Translations under genes and position numbers: made by a program
Part shown: positions 26,549 to 34,776 of the stretch, one piece after another
How the letters are laid out: each line of letters opens with the position of its first letter
Numbering within the stretch: the first letter of the stretch is position 1
Notes under the pieces: model-generated
What the model was told of the DNA's origin: nothing
Seen by the model: the letters and a program-made list of their open reading frames with translations, nothing else
Databases searched by the model: none
Assembly (NCBI GenBank): GCA_001464495.1
Contig: LNDZ01000017.1
Coordinates: 104,961 to 168,960 of the forward strand
Length of the DNA: 64,000 nt
Origin: Betaproteobacteria bacterium Ga0074130
Lineage (GTDB): Bacteria > Pseudomonadota > Gammaproteobacteria > Burkholderiales > Rhodocyclaceae
Direction: 5' to 3'

Positions 26549-28141
26549 TTAGCGCAAGTTAACCAGGGTCTGCAACAACTGATCCTGAGTCTTGATAGTC
26601 TGTGAGTTCGCCTGATACGCACGCTGTTGCGTGATCATGTTCACGAGCTCTGCGGTTAAGTCGACGTTGGAGTCCTCTACGGCTGAAGCCTGAATGACGC
26701 CGAGATTGCCTTGTCCTGGTGCGCCCTCAACAGGCTGCCCAGATTCTGCAGACTCCTTCCACAAATTCCCACCTGCATTCTGCAAGCCATTTGGATTTTG
26801 GAAACTAGCCAACACCAAGCGCCCCATATCCCGCGTACGGCCATTTGAATATCGGCCTTGTACAGTGCCGTCATCACCGACAGAGATGCCGGATAGCCGC
26901 CCCGATGTATAACCATCTTGTGTCAAAGTGTTCACACCAAAGCTCGTACCAAACTGGGTTGAGCCTGTGAGATCAAGTGTGTAATTAAGGTTAGCTGCGC
27001 CATTGAGCAAAGTGAAATTTTGCGTTAGCGGCATCACAGTCACCAGATTTCCTGATTGGTCAAAACTCAGGTTCTGGGCTGTAGTTGGCGTTCCGCTATC
27101 AAGCGACACATACACTTGCCACACATTCGCTTGAGACGTTTTCACGAAGTAAAGCGACATGCTGTGTGGATTGCCGAGGGTGTCATAGACAGTCTGAGCC
27201 GTTGACGTCGTATATGACAAAGGATCCGTAGGATCGAAGGTATCGGTACCCGCAACTGGCGTGGGTGCACCTAGTAAGTTTGCCTGCCCATCACCTGCGC
27301 CAAGTACGATTGTTGAGCCCGTACCTTGTGTGCCCAATGTACCCCCACTACGATTGGTAATCACAACCTGGCCTGACGAGTTGGTGCTGACATCAACTGC
27401 CACACCCGATGCCACAAAAGTCGCATCGGCATTAATTGCAGTCTCAACCGCAGCCGCCAATGCGGCTGTATTTGCATACGTTGCTGCTGGGATATCAATA
27501 TTCCGCGGGCCAACACCATCAATAGTCAAGGCCAATGTGTTGTTTGCTGCAGTGATAACTAGCGTCCCGGGTATCGCAGTACCTGTCACTGTCGATGGTG
27601 TTGCACCATTAGTTGGCGGCCTCGAGCGCGAGTCAAGATTCAGCTGAATGTCGCTCTCAGTGGTGGCGTTCGGATCAATCAGCGAGCTATCTAGCCGAAT
27701 CGCACCCGCCTGACCGCTGGTAGGCACAATTCCGGAAACTGGGTCAGCCTGAATGCCGGTCAAGTACAAACCGGCAGACGTCACGATATAGCCGTCCTTA
27801 TTGACCGAAAACTGGCCATTGCGGGTGTATGCAACATTGCCAGTCGCAGGCGTAACATCATCAGAAACGCGGAAGAAACCACCGCCATTAATCGCCAAGT
27901 CCAACGGGTTATTAGTGGAGGTGATATTCCCTTGCGTGAATTGCTGGAACACACTGGCGAGGTTCGTACCAATACCCACTTGCGATGAGCCAGCGCCAGC
28001 CAAGGATGCGGCAAACACGTCTGAAAACCGCGCATTCGCCCCCTTGAAACCGGCAGTACTCGAGTTCGCGATATTGTTACCAATGGCATCCAGCGACTTG
28101 GCGGAAGCATTGAGACCACTAAGACCTTGTTGGAATGACAT
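26549..28141 (-). CDS. flgE: Flagellar hook protein
   Basis: Main subunit of the hook, 530 residues, longer than the roughly 400 of E. coli. The N-terminus (MSFQQGLSGLNASAKSLDAI) and the C-terminus (QANSQTIKTQDQLLQTLVNLR) are typical. The extra length lies in the outward-facing central domains (about 180-310), which are rich in T, A, G and V. Size variation there is common and affects hook surface rather than assembly. It follows flgD by 21 bases. Confidence 0.95.
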   Translation of the reverse strand: MSFQQGLSGLNASAKSLDAIGNNIANSSTAGFKGANARFSDVFAASLAGAGSSQVGIGTNLASVFQQFTQGNITSTNNPLDLAINGGGFFRVSDDVTPATGNVAYTRNGQFSVNKDGYIVTSAGLYLTGIQADPVSGIVPTSGQAGAIRLDSSLIDPNATTESDIQLNLDSRSRPPTNGATPSTVTGTAIPGTLVITAANNTLALTIDGVGPRNIDIPAATYANTAALAAAVETAINADATFVASGVAVDVSTNSSGQVVITNRSGGTLGTQGTGSTIVLGAGDGQANLLGAPTPVAGTDTFDPTDPLSYTTSTAQTVYDTLGNPHSMSLYFVKTSQANVWQVYVSLDSGTPTTAQNLSFDQSGNLVTVMPLTQNFTLLNGAANLNYTLDLTGSTQFGTSFGVNTLTQDGYTSGRLSGISVGDDGTVQGRYSNGRTRDMGRLVLASFQNPNGLQNAGGNLWKESAESGQPVEGAPGQGNLGVIQASAVEDSNVDLTAELVNMITQQRAYQANSQTIKTQDQLLQTLVNLR

Positions 28142-28162
28142 ATTCCTTACTCCTTAACCGAT

Positions 28163-28837
28163 TCAGATGATTTGCTTGATATCGTCAAACTTGAAACGCC
28201 CGTAGCTACCGATATCAACGCTGATACCACCGTCAGCGGTGCGTACAACGCCACTGACATAGCCAAACTGCAAAGGATCAACCGTTACATCATTGCTGCC
28301 TTGGCGAGCAGTCACGGCAAACTTGTAGGAGCCGGCAGCGACGGCCGCGCCTAAGTCGTCTTTTCCATCCCACACAAAGTTCCTGACGCCTGCATCCTGA
28401 TCTTCCAAGGTCACTGTCCGGACAACGGCCCCTGCGGCATTCTTGATTTCGATTTTTACAGTGTCAGCACCACTAGCCAGATCAAAGCCAGCTATCGCGC
28501 CCGACTCGCCCAGCTCAAGCGCAGTGCCTTTAACCAATGCGCCATGACCGACGAGTGCAGCTGCCTGAAGCGCTTGTGATGTGCTGGTGCCGCTCATCAT
28601 GGAAGAGAGCGTTGCGTTCAATCGCTCGATGCCATCGACCGTGCTGATTTGCGCAATCTGGGATGTCATCTCAGCGTTCTCCATTGGGTTCAATGGATCC
28701 TGATTTTTCAATTGCGTTGTCAGCAACTTCAAGAAACGGCTCTGTTGTTCACTAACCGCACCCGTATCGGTTGATGTGCGTGTATTCAGCTGATCAAGGA
28801 TCGAACTCGTACTGGTCACATTACTTGTAGTCGCCAC
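28163..28837 (-). CDS. flgD: Hook assembly scaffold protein FlgD
   Basis: Hook cap, 224 residues, GTG start at 28837. The N-terminal part carries the family core FLKLLTTQLKNQDPLNPMEN (about 32-51) and FlgD-type Ig/TUDOR-like domains follow (about 85-220, with DGKDDLGAAVAAGSYKF). It is needed for hook polymerisation and absent from the finished organelle. It lies 15 bases past flgC. Confidence 0.95.
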   Translation of the reverse strand: MATTSNVTSTSSILDQLNTRTSTDTGAVSEQQSRFLKLLTTQLKNQDPLNPMENAEMTSQIAQISTVDGIERLNATLSSMMSGTSTSQALQAAALVGHGALVKGTALELGESGAIAGFDLASGADTVKIEIKNAAGAVVRTVTLEDQDAGVRNFVWDGKDDLGAAVAAGSYKFAVTARQGSNDVTVDPLQFGYVSGVVRTADGGISVDIGSYGRFKFDDIKQII

Positions 28838-28852
28838 TTTGCTTCTCCTTCA

Positions 28853-29257
28853 TTACTGACCAATGGCCAGCGTTCTCTGCATCAATGTCTTGGCGGTGTT
28901 CATGACTTCTGCGTTGTTTTGGTAAGCGCGGGAAGCCGAAATCATGTTCACCATTTCTTCAACCACATTGACGTTCGGCATATTCACGTACCCCTGCTCG
29001 TTGGCAGCGGGATTTTGGGGGTCATACACCACCCTGAGTGGTGCCGCACTATCAACCACCTGAGTCACGCGCACCCCAACTCCACCCTGCTCATTCACTG
29101 GCGTCGCCTTGAACACAACCTGCTTGGCGCGATATGGCTGACCATCAGCACCAACAACACTGTCGGCATTTGCCAAATTACTGGCCGTTGCATTCAAGCG
29201 CGCCGATTGCGCAGTGAGCGCGGAACCAGCAATTGCAAAAACATTATTCAGGCTCAT
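28853..29257 (-). CDS. flgC: Flagellar proximal rod protein FlgC
   Basis: 134 residues, normal length. It starts [20 protein letters not shown], keeps [10 protein letters not shown], and ends with [19 protein letters not shown] and a short tail. It lies nine bases after flgB and in the same operon. Confidence 0.95.
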   Translation of the reverse strand: MSLNNVFAIAGSALTAQSARLNATASNLANADSVVGADGQPYRAKQVVFKATPVNEQGGVGVRVTQVVDSAAPLRVVYDPQNPAANEQGYVNMPNVNVVEEMVNMISASRAYQNNAEVMNTAKTLMQRTLAIGQ

Positions 29258-29266
29258 TTATTCACC

Positions 29267-29674
29267 TCATTGCGATTGCATGGCAGTGCGCAAACCATCG
29301 AAACGCCCGCGCACAAAAGTCAATAACGCCTCAAAGTGCATTGCGTTTTCAGCAAAGGCTGCACGCTCGATATCCATATTGACCGTATTGCCATCAACAG
29401 AACCTTGGTATTCAGTCCGGTATTTCAGGTCTGCGCCGTAAGGCGTACCACCCTCGGCTTGCAGATGCCGTGCCGAGGTCTGCTTCATCCCTAGGGGGCC
29501 ATCTGTCTTGCCACTCATGGCATTAGAAAGCGCCGAGGAAAACTCAACGTCACGCGCCTTGAAATGCGGGGTGTCGGCGTTAGCAATATTCGAGGCCAGC
29601 AGCTCCTGCCGGTAGGCGCGCAAATTCATCGCCGTTTGGAAAAACCTCAAATTGCTATCAAGACGATCAATCAT
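29267..29674 (-). CDS. flgB: Flagellar proximal rod protein FlgB
   Basis: 135 residues from ATG 29674, which matches the family start MIDRLDSNLRFFQTAMNLRA; an upstream in-frame start would add 30 unrelated residues. The rod motif LLASNIANADTPHFKARDVE is present. It is the first gene of the rod-hook operon and has a long upstream region shared with divergent flgA. Confidence 0.94.
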   Translation of the reverse strand: MIDRLDSNLRFFQTAMNLRAYRQELLASNIANADTPHFKARDVEFSSALSNAMSGKTDGPLGMKQTSARHLQAEGGTPYGADLKYRTEYQGSVDGNTVNMDIERAAFAENAMHFEALLTFVRGRFDGLRTAMQSQ

Positions 29675-29826
29675 GTTTGCGCCCCCCGGAAAATCACTAA
29701 AGTTCTTTAGACATACGCCGTAATGCATAGTCCGTGCCAGGCGCAGTACACCCTGCATTTGCAAGCCCCTGCTGGATGAATACCGAGGAGCCTTAGCGAA
29801 TTGCCGCCTAGCTCACCCATGGAGGC

Positions 29827-29842
29827 CGCTTTTATTGCCGCT
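29827..29842 (-). promoter_or_regulatory. Possible FlhDC half-box upstream of flgB
   Basis: Read on the minus strand, AGCGGCAATAAAAGCG agrees with the enterobacterial FlhDC half-site AAYGSSNNAAATAGCG at 11 of 14 defined positions. It lies 153 bases upstream of the flgB ATG. The expected inverted partner 10-12 bases further on is poor, so this is a weak call. Confidence 0.25.
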
Positions 29843-29860
29843 TTCATCACTGCCACCTCT

Positions 29861-29885
29861 CGTGGCGGCAAAACTTGCCGCCACG
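29861..29885. promoter_or_regulatory. 25-bp perfect palindrome between flgB and flgA, containing CGGCAA-N3-TTGCCG
   Basis: CGTGGCGGCAA and its exact complement are separated by AAC. The inner 15 bases (29866-29880) share arms and spacing with the sites upstream of flgK and flhB. Three more loose copies of TTGCCGC lie in the same gap (29801, 29835 and the inverted copy inside the palindrome). It sits 37 bases before the flgA start and 186 bases before flgB. Confidence 0.6.
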
Positions 29886-29922
29886 ACTTGCCTTGTGCGG
29901 CAGCGCGTGTTTGAATCCGGGC

Positions 29923-30630
29923 ATGCCTATTTCGCTTCGCAGTCTCTTTTACGCACTCCTCCTTGCTGCCACGCCCATGGAGGCAATCAGCCAAGCCGCC
30001 CCTGTTCGCGACGACAACCGGCAAATTCGTAACGCGGTAGAGCAATTCCTACGCAATCAAACCAGCAGCCTGCCCGGGCAAGCCAGCTTCACAATCAATA
30101 ATGTCGAAGGCAGCGCAGGCAGAGCCCCATGCCCAACGCTTGATGTCAGCATGGCACCCGGCGCACGCAGCATCGGCCGCACTACCGTCCTTGTGCGCTG
30201 CCGGGCAGACAATGCGTGGGCTATTTATGTACCCGTACAGGTTCGAGTGCTGAGTGAATACGTTGTAACCACCCGCCCATTGAGCCAGGGACAACTGATC
30301 AGCGAAGCCGATTTGAGCCGACAAAGTGGTGACTTGGGCGACCTACCAAACGGCGTACTTTTAGACCCGGCCTTGGCAATTGGACGCGTCGCAGCCATGC
30401 CGATCCCGACGGGCAAACCAGTACTATCGGAATTGCTACGCCAGCCGCCGGTCATCCAGTCGGGCCAGACAGTCAAGGTCATCTCACGCGGCCCAGGCTT
30501 TGAGGTCACTAACGAGGGGCGCGCTCTGACCGCTGCGGCGGAAGGGAAGGTGATACAAGTCCGTCTAAATTCCGGCCAAGTCGTCAGTGGCTTAGCCAGA
30601 ACAGGCGGCACCGTCGAAATCTCTTTTTAA
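29923..30630 (+). CDS. flgA: P-ring assembly chaperone FlgA
   Basis: Periplasmic chaperone for FlgI. 235 residues from ATG 29923, chosen because it puts a signal peptide (about 1-21) at the N-terminus; an in-frame TTG further up adds residues inside the palindrome region. The C-terminal SAF/ChapFlgA domain (about 100-235) has PLSQGQLISEADL and ends SGLARTGGTVEISF. It is divergent from flgB and is followed by flgM after 144 bases. Confidence 0.92.
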   Translation: MPISLRSLFYALLLAATPMEAISQAAPVRDDNRQIRNAVEQFLRNQTSSLPGQASFTINNVEGSAGRAPCPTLDVSMAPGARSIGRTTVLVRCRADNAWAIYVPVQVRVLSEYVVTTRPLSQGQLISEADLSRQSGDLGDLPNGVLLDPALAIGRVAAMPIPTGKPVLSELLRQPPVIQSGQTVKVISRGPGFEVTNEGRALTAAAEGKVIQVRLNSGQVVSGLARTGGTVEISF

Positions 30631-30713
30631 TCCACCAGCCTCGCGGTAAGATACGGGCAAGGCAATTGCTTTATTGCATTGACCCACCTAGTCACGGCAT
30701 AAGTAAGTTTTCC

Positions 30714-30740
30714 TAAAGTTTCAGTGTTTTATGCCGTTCT
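30714..30740 (+). promoter_or_regulatory. Sigma-28 promoter of flgM-flgN
   Basis: TAAAGTTT (30714-30721), 11 bases, then GCCGTTCT (30733-30740) is an excellent FliA promoter; the -35 is a full match. It allows FlgM to be made in a second wave from sigma-28, as in enteric bacteria. It also shows that the in-frame ATG at 30724, inside the promoter, is not the flgM start. Confidence 0.85.
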
Positions 30741-30774
30741 AGGTATATGCAAACCCGTTCGCGGAAGGATTAAC

Positions 30775-31089
30775 GTGAAGATCGACTCCTCCAACAAGCC
30801 AGCAGCCACACCCAGCACACCCAGTGCTGCGGGACGCGCTCGTGCCGGCAATACCGGAGGTGCGGCACCCGTTTCCAGTCAGACCAGTATTAGCAATGCC
30901 AGCACCGAAGCCACGCTAAGTGGCGTGCAGAATGTTGAAAGCGTTCTTGCTAGTACGCCTGTGGTGAACGCCGCGCGCGTCGCAGAAATCAAACAGGCTA
31001 TTTCTGAGGGCCGTTTTCAGATCAACCCTGAGCGCATTGCTGACGGCCTCCTCCAGAGTGTTCGTGACATGCTGGCCAGCAACCGGTAA
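30775..31089 (+). CDS. flgM: Anti-sigma-28 factor FlgM
   Basis: Binds FliA until the hook is finished and is then exported. 104 residues from GTG 30775, supported by GGAAGG a few bases upstream and by the position of the sigma-28 promoter. It begins KIDSSNKPA and has a disordered serine- and alanine-rich first half. The FliA-binding C-terminal half contains VNAARVAEIKQAISEGRFQI and NPERIADGLLQSVRDML. The flgN start follows immediately. Confidence 0.93.
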   Translation: MKIDSSNKPAATPSTPSAAGRARAGNTGGAAPVSSQTSISNASTEATLSGVQNVESVLASTPVVNAARVAEIKQAISEGRFQINPERIADGLLQSVRDMLASNR

Positions 31090-31566
31090 TTGGTTGTGCA
31101 AGGCGCTTTAGTTAATGCGATTTCTACTGAAATAAAAGCCTTGCAGGCGTTTATCGCCATTCTTGAAGAAGAGCAAAAGTTACTCATCAGCGCCAATGCG
31201 GATGCGATTGTGCCTTTGCTTGATCGCAAAACAGCGTTGATTGCTGAGTTGGGTTCTGCTGGGCAGAGTCGTGAAGCAGCCTTGCTTGCTCTAGGTGTCA
31301 GCAATAACCGGGAATCACTTGATACCTACTTTGCTTCTGCCAGTGATGAATTGCAGATACATTGGCAGCAACTCATGGCAATGGCTCAGGCTGCGAATCA
31401 GTTGAACACGACCAATGGCACGCTCATCAATACACGCCTGCAGCACAACCAGCAGGCGCTCGCAATTCTGATGAATGCCGCTGGTGTTGGTAATGAAGTC
31501 CCGACCTACGGCCCAGATGGCCACCAAAAGCACGGTTCTGGCACCCGCACCTTGGGTAGCGCCTAA
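31090..31566 (+). CDS. flgN: Export chaperone FlgN
   Basis: Cytoplasmic chaperone for FlgK and FlgL, 158 residues, mostly helical. Residues 10-140 form the FlgN helical hairpin, with EIKALQAFIAILEEEQKLLI at about 14-33. The start is TTG at 31090, directly after the flgM stop, or GTG at 31096. The gene ends 30 bases from the convergent motD-like gene. Confidence 0.85.
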   Translation: MVVQGALVNAISTEIKALQAFIAILEEEQKLLISANADAIVPLLDRKTALIAELGSAGQSREAALLALGVSNNRESLDTYFASASDELQIHWQQLMAMAQAANQLNTTNGTLINTRLQHNQQALAILMNAAGVGNEVPTYGPDGHQKHGSGTRTLGSA

Positions 31567-31596
31567 TTTAGGCAGCCCATAGCTCGCGTTGCTGAG

Positions 31597-32367
31597 CTAT
31601 AGCGGGACATCAACCCCGCGATCAGGCACCTGAGACTCAATTGTGATGGCAACCCGGCGGTTACGCTGCCGACCTTCGGCTGTCGCGTTGTCAGCAACCG
31701 GACGCTGATCAGCATAACCCGTTGCCGTGAGCAGGCGGGCATCCACACCATTCTCAATAAACAGGCGCACCACACTTGAGGCGCGGACCACAGACAGCTC
31801 CCAGTTTGAGGGGAAGAAGCTGTTCTTGATGGGCACATTGTCGGTGTAGCCCTCAACCGTAATCGGGAAATCTGTACCCGCCAGAATCTTGGCCACATTT
31901 GCCAAGACCACGACGGCGCGCTCATCTAGCGTAGCCTCACCGGGCGAAAACAAGACGCTCGCATTGATTTCAAGCGTGATGCCCAGCGCCGTTTCCGTGA
32001 CTTTCACCTGCCCACTCTTGACCAAAGGCCCCAAGGCCGCCATCAGCTCTTGGGCCATATTGCGCATGCGCTCTTTGTTTTTGCGCTTTTGCTCCTCAAC
32101 CTTTGGGGACGCTGGCCGAATTTGTGGAACCACCAACGGCGGGCTTTGCGGTGTTGTCTCCATTTCGAGCGCTCCGGATGTGCTACCCGGGACACTTCTG
32201 AAGGCCGAATTAATGGCATCGGACAGCACGCGGTACTTGCCCTCATTGACCGAGGAAATCGCATACATCACGACGAAGAAGGCAAACAGAAGGGTAATGA
32301 AATCGGCATACGAGACGAGCCAGCGCTCATGGTTCTCGTGCTCCTCCTCATGCCTTCTGCGCGCCAT
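31597..32367 (-). CDS. motD: Flagellar motor stator protein, MotB family (MotD-type)
   Basis: 256 residues. After a short charged start it has one membrane helix (about 22-40) carrying the ion-binding aspartate in WLVSYADFITLLFAFFVVM. A plug-like region follows, then an OmpA-like peptidoglycan-binding domain (about 120-245, with TVEGYTDNVPI and NRRVAITIE). Coupled to the MotA-type gene upstream by a seven-base gap. Together they make a second stator besides MotAB at 53.9-55.7 kb, like the MotCD pair of pseudomonads, which also sits after fliA. Confidence 0.9.
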   Translation of the reverse strand: MARRRHEEEHENHERWLVSYADFITLLFAFFVVMYAISSVNEGKYRVLSDAINSAFRSVPGSTSGALEMETTPQSPPLVVPQIRPASPKVEEQKRKNKERMRNMAQELMAALGPLVKSGQVKVTETALGITLEINASVLFSPGEATLDERAVVVLANVAKILAGTDFPITVEGYTDNVPIKNSFFPSNWELSVVRASSVVRLFIENGVDARLLTATGYADQRPVADNATAEGRQRNRRVAITIESQVPDRGVDVPL

Positions 32368-32373
32368 AACTAC

Positions 32374-33117
32374 TCAGTGACCGAAGTAGCCTTGTAGGCG
32401 ACTTTCAATAATTCGAGGGTTGTCACCGTTAGCAATGCCAACAAGGCCATCCAGATACATCTCCCGGACGGACACCAGATCAGCGATGCAGAATTGTAAT
32501 TTTTTGGCGATTGGCAGGAAGACTAGGTTGGCTACACCAACCCCATAAATGGTCGCAACAAAGGCCACGGCAATACCCGCGCCCAACTTGCTGGGATCAG
32601 ACAAATTTTCCATCACATGGATGAGGCCCATCACTGCACCAAGAATCCCAACGGTCGGCGCATACCCCCCCGCCGATTCCCAAATTTTTGCAGCTGACCT
32701 CATATGGCCTTCGTAAGTGTCGATATCAACTTCCATCACCTCACGCAGGCGCAAGGGCTCAGCGCCATCGACCAGCAGCTGAAGGCCCTTGCGTAAAAAA
32801 GGGTCGCGCAGAGTCTGAATTTCATTCTCCAAGGCAAGCAGCCCTTCCTTGCGTGCAAGCCCGCTCCAGCGCGTCACTTGCTCAACCACGGCCTGACTGC
32901 CTCCACGTGGTGGGAAAAAAACCCAACGCGTAATGCTCAGGCCTCGCCGAAAAACGGCGAATGGGCTTTGCAGCATGACAGCACCAAGCGTGCCGCCAAC
33001 CACAATCAGGAATGCCGTTGGTTGCAGCAACGAACTCAGGTGGCCACCTTCAAGCACCTGTCCGCCGAGAATCGCCAGCAACGATATCAATAAGCCGGCA
33101 ATGCTGATCTTATCCAT
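32374..33117 (-). CDS. motC: Flagellar motor stator protein, MotA family (MotC-type)
   Basis: 247 residues with four membrane helices (about 1-25, 32-52, 145-170, 180-205). The MotA/PomA signature GAVMGLIHVMENLSDPSKLG and the conserved AVAFVATIYGVGVANL are present. It resembles PomA/MotC more than the MotA at 54.8 kb. ATG 33117 lies two bases past the fliA stop; a TTG six bases earlier would overlap it. Confidence 0.9.
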   Translation of the reverse strand: MDKISIAGLLISLLAILGGQVLEGGHLSSLLQPTAFLIVVGGTLGAVMLQSPFAVFRRGLSITRWVFFPPRGGSQAVVEQVTRWSGLARKEGLLALENEIQTLRDPFLRKGLQLLVDGAEPLRLREVMEVDIDTYEGHMRSAAKIWESAGGYAPTVGILGAVMGLIHVMENLSDPSKLGAGIAVAFVATIYGVGVANLVFLPIAKKLQFCIADLVSVREMYLDGLVGIANGDNPRIIESRLQGYFGH

Positions 33118-33119
33118 AC

Positions 33120-33905
33120 TCAATCTTCCCCATCCGAGCTACTGGCAGTATTGCGTGCTGGCCGGCCGCGCCGCTTGGCGGGTTTCAGTGCCCCCTCTTC
33201 ACCCAAGACTTGGGCACGCAAGCGTGCAATGGCCTGGCTATGCAGCTGACATACACGAGACTCTGTCACACCAAGCACCTCGCCGATCTCGCGTAAATTC
33301 AGCTCCTCTTCGTAGTACAAGGACATTACCAGCTTTTCACGTTCTGGGAGTGACTCGATCGAGCGGACCAAGGCCCCGCGCATGTCATCCTCAAGCAGCA
33401 TGGCCAGCGGATCTTGGTTCGCCCCACTCTCATGGCGATCCAAGAAATCCTCATCATCGCGGCCACTCATATCTTCAAGACTGAGCAACTGGTGGCCACG
33501 CGCGTCCCCGAGCAGACGTTGATACTCAGCCAGCGGCATGTCTAGCGCTGCGGCGAGCTCAGTTTCATTCGGCTGACGACCATGCTGGTGCTCAAGCTGG
33601 ATAATGGCAGCTTCGACGCGTCGCATCTCGCGGCGCACACTGCGCGGCACCCAATCGTTTTCGCGCAGGCCATCAAGCATGGCGCCACGAATGCGTTGTA
33701 CAGCGTAAGTTTCAAACTGGGCACCTTGTCCGTCCTCAAAACGGCCGCACGCATCCAGTAGGCCCAGCATGCCGTTCTGGATCAGGTCTTCAACCTGAAC
33801 GCTGGCCGGCAAGCGTGCCATCAGGTGAAATGCAATGCGTTTGACAAGCGGTGCGTACTGGGCGACGAGCTGCTGCTTGTCGAGCACGCCATGAGCGGTA
33901 TACAT
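33120..33905 (-). CDS. fliA: RNA polymerase sigma factor FliA (sigma-28)
   Basis: 261 residues. The sigma-28 landmarks are YAPLVKRIAFHLMARLPASV (region 2.1), VEDLIQNGMLGLLDA, FETYAVQRIRGAMLDGLREN and the region 4 helix-turn-helix ESLPEREKLVMSLYYEEELN. It directs the late flagellar and chemotaxis promoters, three of which are seen here (flgM, flgK, mcp). The last 20 residues are basic. It lies in the operon flhB-flhA-flhF-flhG-fliA-motC-motD. Confidence 0.95.
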   Translation of the reverse strand: MYTAHGVLDKQQLVAQYAPLVKRIAFHLMARLPASVQVEDLIQNGMLGLLDACGRFEDGQGAQFETYAVQRIRGAMLDGLRENDWVPRSVRREMRRVEAAIIQLEHQHGRQPNETELAAALDMPLAEYQRLLGDARGHQLLSLEDMSGRDDEDFLDRHESGANQDPLAMLLEDDMRGALVRSIESLPEREKLVMSLYYEEELNLREIGEVLGVTESRVCQLHSQAIARLRAQVLGEEGALKPAKRRGRPARNTASSSDGED

Positions 33906-33941
33906 CGATATCGGTACAAGCGGCCGTTTTCCTGAACCCGA

Positions 33942-34760
33942 CTATACCACCGAATTCTGCGGCCCCATGCCCATGCCGAAACCCAGCGTGGAAGCCAGTT
34001 CAGAGACATTGCCTAGATTCATGACAGGCATACTCAAACCAGTATCCAGTAGGTCCGCGAGCATTTCTGCACGGCCGGGATTGACCAGCCCTAGATAGGC
34101 AAGCTGGACGCCAAGATGCTCATCGGCAACCTTGCGCAAATTATTGAAAATGACTCGGGCCTCATCCCGCCCAACCTTGCCTGTGACCACTATCTGGAAG
34201 TGTTCACGATGATGGAATTGCGCCAAGCGTTTGATTTGGGCATATGCCTGCATGATGCCGTTACTGGCTGCAGTCACCGCCACCACCAAACCCCGCGCCT
34301 GCAGACCCAAGGTGCTGACTTGGTTGGTACGCGATGCTGAGCAGTCGACAATCACAAGTTCGTAACCATCTTCAATCTGTTGCAGTAAATCCGCTAATCG
34401 GCGCGTTAGGGGCAACTCTGCGTTGGCAAGTCGATCAACGCCGAGGACTGCAAGATTGCGGTTGATACGCAAGGTGGCCTGTGCCAATGAAACCTCACCA
34501 CGGATCACTTGCAATAGATCAGCACCGGCACGCATGGACTCGAGCAGCAAACTTGACGCATTGCGGGGGGCAGGGTTTTCATCCAACAACAGAACGCGCC
34601 TGCCACGGGTGGCAAGATTGAATGCTGCGCCAGCAACAAGCTGACTCCGCCCAGGTATGGAGACGGCTGACGTCAGTGCTACCAGCTGCGCGCCACGCGA
34701 TGTGAACAGACGACGCAGGCCTGCGGCCTGATCGTGAGCATCCATCTTGATTGAGCTCAT
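33942..34760 (-). CDS. flhG: FlhG/FleN-type flagellar number regulator with degenerate P-loop
   Basis: 272 residues from ATG 34760. It keeps the FlhF-activating start (DQAAGLRRLF near 8-17) and the ParA/MinD-like fold, including LLQQIEDGYELVIVDCSASR around the Walker B strand. The deviant Walker A expected as KGGxGKT is instead SAVSIPGRSQLV. The signature lysine and the P-loop lysine are both lost, the latter to arginine. The frame is open and codon use looks normal, so this is not a sequencing frameshift. It may regulate FlhF without ATP hydrolysis. Confidence 0.85.
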   Translation of the reverse strand: MSSIKMDAHDQAAGLRRLFTSRGAQLVALTSAVSIPGRSQLVAGAAFNLATRGRRVLLLDENPAPRNASSLLLESMRAGADLLQVIRGEVSLAQATLRINRNLAVLGVDRLANAELPLTRRLADLLQQIEDGYELVIVDCSASRTNQVSTLGLQARGLVVAVTAASNGIMQAYAQIKRLAQFHHREHFQIVVTGKVGRDEARVIFNNLRKVADEHLGVQLAYLGLVNPGRAEMLADLLDTGLSMPVMNLGNVSELASTLGFGMGMGPQNSVV

Positions 34761-34776
34761 GTGCGCGCCTGCCTGC

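Noticed and set aside
31579..31600. ATAGCTC-N8-GAGCTAT between convergent flgN and motD
   Set aside because: The stem is only seven bases, overlaps the motD stop and has no T-run, so it is not called as a terminator.
34600..34700. Frameshift as an explanation for the missing P-loop of FlhG
   Set aside because: The reading frame is continuous with normal FlhG-like sequence on both sides, and no alternative frame restores GKGGVGKT.
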